Source: Cylindrodendrum hubeiense
Lineage: Eukaryota; Ascomycota; Sordariomycetes; Hypocreales; Nectriaceae
Assembly (NCBI GenBank): GCA_014621425.1
Contig: JAANBB010000197.1
Location: 1 to 64,000 of the forward strand
Direction of reading: 5' to 3'
DNA: 64,000 nt
Numbering within the stretch: the stretch's first letter is position 1; each line of letters starts with the position of its first letter. A program made the translations under genes and the position numbers. The notes under the pieces were generated by a model. It made no database searches. It was not told where the DNA came from and saw only the letters and a program-made list of their open reading frames with translations. Below, piece by piece: positions 55,296 through 64,000 of this stretch.

Positions 55296-57086
55296 ATGTC
55301 GGAAAAGCAAGCAACAGACGTCAAGTCTCCATCTGCAGACGAGACTGCCAAAGATATCGCCCACGGTCAACTCAATGCCCAAGAACTTAGCGCAGAAGAT
55401 GACAAGAGAATCTTACGCAGGATTGACACATGGTAAGTGAAACCTCTCAGTCAACCTTGTTCCTAAGCTGCGATTGCTGAAGTCTAGCTAACAAAATGCC
55501 AGTCTCCTCCCAATCATGGCCATTTCATACATGTTTCAGTTTCTAGACAAGTCCGCACTCAGCTACACTGCTATTATGGGTTTAAGAACCGACCTCGACC
55601 TTGATGGGTCTGGATATTCATGGGCCAGCAGCATCTACTACTTTGGCTATTTGATTGCATCGTATTTAGCTGGCATTCTAATGGTTCGATTTCCCATTGG
55701 CAAAACGATTGCAGCCTCAATGTATGTTTCCCAGTCCCCGACTAATAACGGTCAACTAAATGCTCACTCTATACATCAGAATAATATGGGGAGTCATTTT
55801 AATGCTCACTGCAGTGGCTTTCAACACTGGAAGCTTGTTGGCCAATCGCTTCTTCCTGGGAATCGCCGAATCCGCCATTGCTCCGGGCCTCAGTGTTGTC
55901 ACTTCCATGTGGTATAAGCGATCCGAGCAACCACTTCGCCATGGTGCATGGTTCCTGGGAAACACGTGTGCTGGAATCTTTGGTGGCATCCTGTCCTACG
56001 GCATTGGACATGTTGAGAGCATCGCTCCATGGAAGGTTAGTCGTTTCATTTCGCTTACTAGCTATCGTAGCAAGTGATAGGGACGAGTCTAACATATTTT
56101 AGGCCGTTTTTCTCATCTTTGGCGCCATCACTGTCGCTTGGTCCTTTACCATATTCTTTTTACTTCCAGACACACCGATGAAGGCTTGGTTTCTGAGTGA
56201 AGAAGATAGCTTAAAGGCTGTTGCGCGAGTTGAAGAAAATATGACTGGCATCAAGAGTGACAAGGTTAGGTGGTACCAATGCATCGAGGCATTTCTTGAC
56301 CCGAAAGCGTGGGCACTCTTCCTCGTCCAACTATGCAGTCAAATTGCCAACGGCGGAGTTCAAGGCGTAAGTACACCAGCACATGGACTTGGTTTAGAGC
56401 TGACCGAGAGTACTATAACAGTTCGGATCTATTGTGATTAAGGGGTTCGGCTTTAGCACCCTCAACACGCTCCTCGTCCAGATGATCAGTTTTGTTTTCC
56501 AATTTGTCTTTGTGCTACTTGCAACAGGAGGAAGTACTTGGTTCCACAACACTCGCACCTACTGGATGGCATGGAATCTGATCATTTCAATCATCGGGGC
56601 TGCAATGGTTCGACAAATTTCATCAGAACACATTTGGGCCCGGTTCATGGGTTACTGCCTCACTGTCGCATACAGCGCAAATTTCCCACTTACTTTGGCC
56701 ATGTCTTCAGGAAACTTTGCTGGCTTCACGAAAAAAACAACAGTCAATGCCATGGTATGCCGGCCCAGACCTTGGACGGTCAAGCAACGCTAACAATACT
56801 TCATTTATAGATCTTCATCGGGTATTGCACTGGGAACATCATCGGGCCCCAGCTATTCTTCGATAACGAGGCACCATCGTATCCTTCCGGATTTCTTGCG
56901 ATGATGATTTGTTATGGGGTCGCATTATTAACTTGCTTCAGCCTGCGATTCTACCTCATCTGGGAGAATCGCCGTCGTGACAGGATTGAAAACGAGGAGA
57001 CTAGCACCGATTCCCAGGAGAACCTGAATACCAGCTGCCTGGACAAGACTGACAAGGAGATTGTGCGGTTTCGTTACGTATACTAG
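55296..57086 (+). CDS. MFS transporter, Dal5/ACS (allantoate permease) type
   Basis: Six exons: 55296-55432, 55503-55721, 55780-56035, 56103-56366, 56422-56754, 56811-57086; 494 aa. All phases close. The cytoplasmic start leads into RRIDTCLLPIMAISYMFQFLDKSALSY, a signature of the anion:cation symporter branch. About 12 TM helices are visible, with a charged middle loop (KAVARVEENMTG). Fungal members import allantoate, nicotinate, pantothenate, biotin or small peptides with protons; which one cannot be read from sequence. Location next to an amidohydrolase and regulator fits uptake of an amide or acid substrate. Confidence 0.88.
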
Positions 57087-57567
57087 GACCCTTGAGAGGC
57101 CCTCGCGGTTCGTTAGGAACACGATCTACTTCGCAGAAAAATGTTATATGGGAAATGAAACAACGTATATTTTGCTATTGGATCAGTCTATACAGTTATA
57201 GGCTCTAGGAACATAGAAAGGCCGCCGATATTGTATTTGAGCTGGAACCATTAAATTCTCCTTCAAATTAGCCATCGACCTGAACAGAGTTTAGTTATTA
57301 TTAAATTAATGACTTCACCACAATTTCAAGCGGGTCAGGATATTCATACGGACTCAATGTAGATTATTACGACTAATTCATAATCGCATCTATGTTAATG
57401 TAGCTATCTTCTTTAGTCGGGCTTCAATAATCGCACTGCTTAAGTGTCCAGAACCAACGGCGCCTTTAGTTCGGACGAAGGTGATTTGTGACGAGGCACG
57501 CGTATCCGGACTACTCAATGTTTCCAACCAGTCCTATATACACTCTCTGGGCTGTTCCATCGGGCTT
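57087..57567. other. Convergent 3' intergenic region
   Basis: Between the 3' ends of the Dal5-type carrier (plus) and the acetyltransferase (minus). AT-rich; nothing further seen. Confidence 0.45.
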
Positions 57568-58314
57568 CTAATCAATAGGTTCAACGGACTTTATAACCTT
57601 GGCTGGGACGCCAACCGCAACCGAGTAATCAGGAATGCTCCTCGACACGACAGACCCTGCTCCAATAGTGCACCCCTTGCCGATTGTGACTCCAGGCAAC
57701 ACAGTGACATTAGCTCCAAGCCAACAGTCGTCACCGATTGTGATGGGCTCGGCGTATTCCACGTTATCTCTTCTGGATTGGAGACTCGTCTCGTGCGTGG
57801 CAGTTAGGAGACTGACGCCGGTAGCGAAAAAGACTCGATCACCGATTGTCACATGAGCACAATCCAGGATGACGGTGCTGTGATGCAAAGGGAAAGTATC
57901 AGCGGTTTGCTGAAAAATTGGCGATGAGTCGTTCACTGCTAATGGCCACTTGGGTCATACGTACTTGAAGTTGGCATAGAACCTGTCACCAACTGTGATG
58001 TTACATCCGTAGTCGACCTGCAAGCTCGGCTCGAGGTAAATGTCTTCGCCAACCTTACCGAAAAGCTCTTTGATCATAGCCACCCTCGTGTTGGCCACCT
58101 CGTCGGCTGTCTCAGCTTCGTCCGGGACATAGGTATTGAACTTCTGCGCGAGTCGCCGGGCCCTGTTCCTTGAATCGACGAGTTCTGGAGCTAGACAGCT
58201 GTAGAGCATGCCTGAAATCATCTTCTCGTAGTCATCGCACCAAGGGATTCTCGTCAACGTCTTGGAATAGGCGATGGCATCTTGATTCTTTTCGGTGCTG
58301 AGGGGAGGAACCAT
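57568..58314 (-). CDS. Maltose/galactoside-type O-acetyltransferase (left-handed beta-helix)
   Basis: Exons 58314-57965 and 57877-57568; 219 aa. Donor GTACGT, acceptor ATCACAG, phases match. The N-terminal Mac domain (YEKMISGMLYSCLAPELVDSR, RRLAQKFN) is followed by hexapeptide repeats (VTIGDR, ITIGDDCWLGANVTVLPGVTIGKG). The catalytic His sits in LLTATHE. This is the NodL/LacA/Maa family, trimeric enzymes that move acetyl from acetyl-CoA to a sugar hydroxyl. The fungal role is not established; sugar detoxification is one idea. It lies 480 bases beyond the Dal5-type carrier and in the same region as the GH35 gene. Confidence 0.9.
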
Positions 58315-58947
58315 GGTACTGATCGCTGAATAGCTTAGGTGATGGCGTAAACCGGAGTGATTATTTGGTAACTGGAGTTATAACCTGGAGACACGATAGC
58401 TGTGAGGAGAAGAAACTGAACACGTGCTGCCTAAATGCTCACCTAGATGCGGTTCGCTGTGATTTGTCACACCCCTCGGATGATGGCGCGCACCACGAAG
58501 TACTGCGTACAGATTGGCCAAATGTTGGGCAACGGCGCTAATCACATTCGGCAGCACTGGCCGGCCTGCTTGATTAGGAATAGCATTGTCTGGATATCGG
58601 GCTATTCCCAATTCAGTAACACCCATAATGTCGCCATGCGAAGTAGGGCAACAATTCCAAAGGACGATGTTTTGAGCCTCTGTTCCTGTGAGTACCTCTC
58701 CTTTAGCATCATTTGCAGGAAATGGATGCATCGTATCACGGTGGTAGATACCTAGCACTGCAGGCAGCCATGTTACAGCCACCGCTTTCAACCTCGCCTA
58801 TTCTCCCAGGGTCACGTCCAGCCTTCAAATTAAGCGGATGAGTTCGGTGTTGGAGTTTGCAAGGAATAATCAGATATTATATACAAATTCCATTAATCTG
58901 AAGCCAGTCATTTTCTTACAGCCCAAATGAATACTGCTCTGTACTTT
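58315..58947. other. Intergenic with one weak open frame
   Basis: Upstream of the acetyltransferase and 3' of the 7-TM gene. A minus-strand frame (ATG near 58,731, stop 58,378) reads MHPFPANDAKGEVLTGTEAQ and further 97 residues without a known domain; it could be noise or a decayed gene. Confidence 0.35.
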
Positions 58948-60050
58948 CTAGAGATCTTGAAACCCTTGCCAGCCAGATAATACCAATCCTAGTAAGGGGC
59001 GTAGCGCGGGTAGTGTCGAGACGATTATCTGTGATGCGATTTCAATTGCTGCAACGAAATCTAGTAATATTTAGTGCTTCTTCAAAATTGGCAAATTAAG
59101 ATTGATTTATCTCCTTACATGTGTCGTATGAGAATATTGACTGCACGTTAAGAATGAACCGAGCAACGCTTGCAAGAATCGTCACACCGCCAACCAAGAA
59201 GAGAAACAAGAGGCTGTTTCTCTCTCTCCTCTGTAGGCTTTTCAATCTTGGAAGCATGCCAAATGGAAGGATAAAAACTGGGATTTCACAAATCGTTAGT
59301 ATTTCACACACAAGATTTGATATGAGTTACTTACCCAGTAACTCTGATGTCATGCCAAGCGGCCAGGAAATATAGGTTGGCTTAGCACTGACTGTTACAT
59401 TGCATGCTGATTCAATAGGTGACCTAGGCAAAGAAAAAGAACTTTGATTAGCATATTAGAGACTAGGGGATGGATGTTAAGACGCTCACCAGTTTTGGTC
59501 TATATCAATACCGCACCAGAATACATCCAATAACCCTACAACTAAAAACGCACATGCGGTATAACCCATGACAATATATAAGAATATTCTCAACTTCTCT
59601 TCAGAAATAGGAAACAACTTATAATAGAATGCAAGGAGACTAAATCTCGGAAAATAGAACCCTAACTCATAAACAAGTAAGGAGAGAAATTTCCACTATT
59701 TTATTTGTTAGCACATATTGGACTTTCAGTCTTGGAGGACGTCGGGTTTACTTTGGCATAACCTTCATTGTAGTATTCTTCAAATGAAGTGTACTCTTTT
59801 GAGAAAGAAACTGTGTCTCCCACCACTAGCGTGATGAAAGTTAACAGAGCCAACACAAGAAGTAGGTCAGATATCCAGAAGGTCCATAATCTCTTCCACA
59901 TGCGTACTGCAAGTCTGAAAATTATCACAAGACAACAGAGTGCCACGAGAAACCAAATACCGAGCTACATTATCTTGTTAGCACACATGAATCGGAAGAG
60001 AAGTTTATCAATATCTTACTCACAAGATATTGTGTTTCCGTTAACGCCAT
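58948..60050 (-). CDS. Seven-TM rhodopsin-domain (fungal integral membrane) protein
   Basis: Six exons: 60050-60024, 59964-59752, 59695-59490, 59423-59335, 59277-59119, 59060-58948; 268 aa. The first exon is 27 bases. Introns have GTGAGT, GTAAAC, GTGAGC, GTAAGT and GTAAGG donors, and several show CTAAC-like branches. Seven hydrophobic segments are seen: LGIWFLVALCCLVII, LLLVLALLTFITLVV, FLSLLVYELGFYF, IVMGYTACAFLVVGL, LLVFILPFGML, LLFLFLVGGVTILA and IIVSTLPALRPLL. The last, with LPALRPL, and the fifth, with LPF plus RLKSLQRRER, match the fungal rhodopsin-domain family related to PTH11-like receptors. No CFEM domain is present. It is likely a plasma-membrane protein of unknown ligand. AT-rich compared with neighbours. 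Confidence 0.75.
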
Positions 60051-60987
60051 TCCCCTCAATATTTAAATGTCCAAATGCAGCAGTGGTCGTTAACTGTGCT
60101 ATAAAGGCACAGCAAATATTAAAAGAAGAATTCTTAAACAATATTTTTCATGATTCGGTGGATCAACCGCGTGATCATGTTGAATCAGCAATGCTTAAGG
60201 TTAGGTAGATTTTGAGTGGACACACGAGTTCAAAGGGTGAGGGTGAAGGGGGTAGTCATTAAGAACCGTACATTACTGGGGGATGTCTGATTAAATTAGG
60301 TGGCGGGTGCGGAGTACGATTCAGGAAACAATTGGATTGCTGGAAAAAGGCTAAATCTTCCTTCTATTCAATAGTAGCACCACTTGATTTAAAAAGCGAT
60401 TCCAAAGATTACCCAACTTCTACAGTCAGTGCACAATTTTCTTATATGTGACATTTAATAGCTCAAACATAATTATTTTGAGATACGAGTGCTCTAAAGC
60501 AACAATATTAACGTACATAAATATCTTCAAGCCAAGGTTACACCATCTATGGATGGTATGTACAAAGTCCACAAGCGGCTGGACTCAATCGCCAAATATG
60601 GACAGGCGCGCTTTGGGTCATCAAGCATTGGAATGTTACGTTTCCTTAATCAGGCAGGAACCAATTGGCGGCTGAGCCGGTAGGTCTACGGGCGATTCGC
60701 TTATTCTAGTGAACTTTCTGATCTGCATTAGGGTCTCGACGTTTGTGCTTCTAATAAGTCTAGACTGCCAGCCACCAAAATCTTGCATTCGCCACGTAGA
60801 TAAGGCTTATCAAGCCTACACATTTTTGCTTACGCCTTAATCTCCGGGCGTAATTCGAATGATGACGCCTTCGGAATCACTCAAATACTCCAGAGTGTTA
60901 TCGTCGTACGATAGCAAGATCATAGTATCTACATCAACAGATTCGACAGCCTGACTCTAGGATGCGGCAACAGGCATCGCTCTTACG

Positions 60988-61200
60988 ATGACGATTCATA
61001 TTCAAGGTGGCTCGGTCAAGTCTGTGGCTTTCTCCCTTGATGGAAAGCTAGCGGCATTATCATCAGGTGATGAACGGAGGTTCTGATCCGGGACACAGAG
61101 AGATGCATTACCTTACAGAGACTTGATTTTACCAAAGAATGGATGAGTTTCCTCATGTTACATTTGGTCTTAAATCAATTGAAGATGGAAAATAAATGAA
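60988..61200 (+). pseudogene. WD40-repeat relic, probably from an NLR-type (NACHT-WD40) gene
   Basis: The frame starting at 60,988 reads GGSVKSVAFSLDGKLAALSSGDERR, a degraded WD40 blade (compare the consensus VxSVAFSPDGKxxASGSxD). It stops at TGA just after. A shifted frame continues with IRDTERCITLQRLDF, where WD40 proteins show a IWDxxTGxCxxTL strand, then ends at about 61,200. A stop plus a frameshift, and no upstream exons, point to a broken fragment. Fungal NLR and HET-E-type proteins are the usual source, but the identity of the parent is inference. Confidence 0.6.
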
Positions 61201-61385
61201 GGAATGGCGGAAGAGTATTGAACTGTTTAAATGAATGTGATGCAATTGAGGACGATGGAAGCTCTTGATTTCTATTTATTGAGGGGTCTACGAGCTGTCT
61301 TTTATAGAAGATCTTCGGCTCCTGCGGAAGGTCTTATTCCGTAGCTGTTGTCTTCGGAACCGGCTCCGGACTGACTTGTGGGGCT

Positions 61386-61430
61386 AGGTCCGTCTCGATC
61401 GGCCCTGCGAAGCTCGGGCCGATCGGACCT
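61386..61430. repeat. GC-rich imperfect inverted repeat (hairpin)
   Basis: AGGTCCG-TCTC-GATCGGCC pairs with GGCCGATCGGACCT. The 14-base right arm matches the left arm except for five extra bases in the left arm, and the loop is CTGCGAAGCTCG. It lies in otherwise AT-rich DNA next to GGCTCCGGACT. It may belong to a mobile-element end; no flanking target duplication was found. Confidence 0.6.
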
Positions 61431-61888
61431 ACGGGGTTCCGGGTCAATTCCTTCTGATAAAGAGGTTGCGGGAGCAAGGGCGGTGATTTATTTGAGCTTT
61501 TCGGGAATATCATCTAAGTATTAATACTTATTTACCAGCTACTTTTAAAACTACCGAGAGTACTGGATCGAAAAAGGTAGGCAACCTGATTATTAGGGAT
61601 ATTTCAAGTTGGGAAGAAGTGTTACAAGGCTTAATGAGCAATATACGAATGTAACTTCAAAATCGTCACCTCCTAAATAGTAACCAGTTGATAGTATTTT
61701 GATCATGAGACACAATGGAATTTATTTTGCCTCAAAGATGCGAAAAGCGCCGCGAAAAAGAAAATCGAATTTCTTTTTAATACAGTCGGCACTAGAACAT
61801 GAAGACTGTTGCTCTTCAAAAATGTAGTACATCGCGCAGAGACAAAACGCTGAGAAAGGCCATGGAAGATCTCAATTCCCCATTCTGT

Positions 61889-63482
61889 TCATACAAGGGA
61901 GGTAGACAGCCCCTTTCTTATCACTTGGCGAGATCTCCATTTCCAGTACAATAGTGTAAAGACACTAAGCGGGACCGCTATTGCAAAATAGAGCCAAACG
62001 GATGGCGTCATAACCCAAGAGCCAGTAGTGTCATTGCTATTACTAGTTGTGAAAAATCCCATGCCGAAGAATCCCTACCGTGGTTAGTTAATTATTAGGA
62101 AATATCCATTGGCATAGTCCTGCCAACAGAAATTATATTAAACTTACAGAGACAAAGGACCCGGGAAGATACACGAGGGTGACAATGGTAATGACACGTA
62201 TGGCAGCGCTGTCCCTCACCATGTGGTTCGACATGTATTCAGTGGCGTTTTGGCTTTTCAAGCTGATAGTGTCCGATGCCTTACATAGCATATGTCAGTA
62301 AATTACCTGGTGCAGTTGATGGAGGAGACTACCATTTGAGTGGCGCTCGTGACAGAAGACAGTAAGAAAGTCACGTTCGACTCTAGGGTCTGTACTCTTG
62401 CTACAAGACTTTCCAGTAATGACGAAAAGTCATCCGCTATACTTTGACTTATTTCAGCACAGTCCAGAAACTCATTGTTGAGCTGCTTCAACTTTTCTAG
62501 GACTCGATGATGTGAAGCAAAAATTGGCACCAGGGGAGACAGCTTTTTCTCAATGAAACGAAGCGTTGAGAGATGGTCGTACATCTCGACGAAGTCTAAG
62601 GGGTCCTCAATTTCAACGCCGAATATTTCTAGTGCCTGTATTTTCTGTCATTTACAGCTTCGCCAATTTCGAAAGGCGAATCTTACTAGTTGCTGATAAT
62701 TCTTGTCAAGTTCGGCCACATACCACCTCCACTTGTCCAGGTTTGCAAAATGAAAATCGATGTGAGGTTGAAGCGGGTGTTCGCCTGGAGCCATTAAGCC
62801 TGCTATCTCATTCAAAGACGATGAGGTCTGGCTGGGAAATACTAAGAACCATGTACTTTTCTTGTCCTCGAGGTCGTATTGATGGTATAGACCGTTTTGT
62901 CGAATCACCCAGGAGAAGTCATCGTCATCAGATGATTTGCACTCCGCATACTTGACGACGTAACAAATCTCTATCAGAAAACAGAGTCAGCAGGTTTTAA
63001 CAGGCTGGGTAGTGCCATATCGTTACCGCGAATATTCTTTTGATGCTTCCAGGCGCATGTTGACAAAGCTAACTCGACGTTGGAAATTTGCCGCCGGAAT
63101 GATAGTGCAACGTCCCATACTTGTTCCATGGCATGCGTAAGGGCTACCAACGATTGGAACATTGCCTTGGAGACTTGCAGAGGGGCCCGAGAAAACGGCT
63201 GGTAGATTACGCTGTTGACGAGCATCAGCAATGATGACGCTATCGGAGAGTCCTCGGTGCTCCTTACGCCACTCGTGCTTTAAAGTTGGTAGAGCTCATG
63301 TATTTTCGAAGACCCTTTTCATTGGTAATTCGTGACGACTCTGTGGAGATTTGTCTTTTCTCCTGGGTGTCATCGACCGACTCAACATAATCAATACAAT
63401 CAACGTATGAAGTGTCGTCGGTCGCAAACACCTCAGTTGCTGGGACAGGAAGCATTGTTTCGTCGTCGTTTTTCTTTTCCAT
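61889..63482 (-). CDS. CorA-like (Mg2+/divalent cation transporter family) membrane protein
   Basis: Six exons: 63482-63268, 63211-63027, 62970-62687, 62635-62333, 62279-62148, 62074-61889; 434 aa. All phases agree. The N-terminal cytosolic part shows the fungal family pattern: ARVAVIYQPFSRAPLQVSK, then EICYVVKYAEC, then FSWVIRQNGLYHQYD and KWRWYVAELDKNYQQL. A long helical stalk (LNNEFLDCAEISQSIADDF) leads to two C-terminal TM helices: ITIVTLVYLPGSFVSGFFGM and LYFAIAVPLSVFTLLYW. The canonical GMN after TM1 reads GMG. The family is a fungal branch near CorA/ZntB, and transport of a metal is unproven. Confidence 0.8.
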
Positions 63483-64000
63483 GCTTCTCTCCAGAATAAT
63501 GACGCATTCGGGGGCACCGAGGCAGACAGGAGACGGAGTGATTAATCGGAGGAGACAGTGACAGGCTATGCCAATTTATACCCCGTGCCCTACAACCGCT
63601 TAAATACACAGCCTCAAAGAGGAGATGGCCCATGCTGCACCACTCGCTGAGCCTTTTGCCTTTTGCCTGCCATCGGAAATCACTCAACTCTATTTAAGCC
63701 TACTCATCTTCTGTTTGTTTGAAACGCTGCATTAAGAGTCATTATTGAACCTCTTCTGCGCATCGCTGTTGCGCACAGTCAGACGATCACCGCAGTAACT
63801 GAAATGCATTTGGTGCAACTCACTGGATATCCTCCTCCTTTAGCTTACTAGGCGCGTTGTATTTAAGTATATCATTCCTTCTCTAGATAGCCCTTATCAG
63901 CGGCTCCTCAGCCCAGAGGCTCCTCCGATTAAGGTTAGACTCACTACGATACGAAAGTCGCGGTCACAAATGCGTGGGAACTTTTCTCTCAAGAGATAGA
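63483..64000. other. Promoter region of the CorA-like gene
   Basis: 518 bases at the right edge. A TTTATACCCCG element at about 63,575 and AT-rich patches; no gene visible. Confidence 0.4.

Larger units (their letters stand above)
60051..61888. other. AT-rich intergenic region with relics
   Basis: No intact gene. It holds a WD40 relic (60,988-61,200), a GC-rich hairpin (61,386-61,430) and a stretch of short open frames in AT-rich DNA. It may be a graveyard of a WD40 or NLR-type gene and mobile-element pieces. Confidence 0.5.

Noticed and set aside
58378..58791. 137-codon minus-strand frame upstream of the acetyltransferase
   Set aside because: It starts at TTG, has no recognisable domain, and its first ATG is 20 codons in; kept only as a weak possibility.

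Overview
The window is nuclear DNA of a filamentous ascomycete (Pezizomycotina, most likely a Sordariomycete; the species is not identifiable by eye). Genes carry short 45-70 bp introns with GT..AG borders and CTAAC/CTGAC-like branch sites. They encode typical fungal families: Zn2Cys6 regulators, DHA1 and Dal5-type MFS carriers, a CBM1-tailed protease, fucose-lectin-like and CorA-like membrane proteins. No rRNA, tRNA or CRISPR was seen. I rebuilt 21 gene models of reasonable quality by hand, and for most multi-exon genes I checked that exon phases and lengths close on an open frame. Two weaker models and some fragments are also listed.

Layout. 0-5 kb: the end of an acidic repeat protein, a doubtful secreted peptide, and a membrane-anchored lectin-like protein. 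5-15 kb: a short-chain dehydrogenase, then two secreted proteases on the minus strand, a zinc metallopeptidase ending in CBM1 and a 1556-residue subtilase with a very long Ser/Thr-rich tail. 15-27 kb: a compact run of an FAD oxidoreductase, carboxylesterase, Zn2Cys6 regulator, GNAT acetyltransferase, DUF3237 protein and MFS carrier, which looks like a small regulated metabolic cluster. A processive GT2 glycosyltransferase follows at 27-28.5 kb.

28.5-38.5 kb is gene-poor: three tandem 195-bp units that differ largely by transitions, a small Cys-repeat reading frame, a multi-exon gene of unknown family, a BAHD-type acyltransferase, then 4 kb with no credible gene. 38.5-45 kb holds an intradiol ring-cleavage dioxygenase, a coiled-coil protein and a secreted PL1 pectate lyase.

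47.6-58.3 kb holds a secreted GH35 beta-galactosidase, an M20 amidohydrolase, a Zn2Cys6 regulator, a Dal5-type MFS carrier and a maltose/galactoside-type O-acetyltransferase. With the nearby pectate lyase this suggests scavenging of plant cell-wall material. The pairing of beta-galactosidase, transporter and sugar acetyltransferase recalls the bacterial lac trio, but that reading is inference.

59-64 kb holds a 7-TM rhodopsin-domain protein, a decayed WD40 fragment and a CorA-like channel protein whose GMN signature reads GMG. The points most worth following are the out-of-frame GPI-type tail behind the subtilase, a probable GC-AG intron, the two candidate clusters, the tandem repeat and the odd CorA motif.
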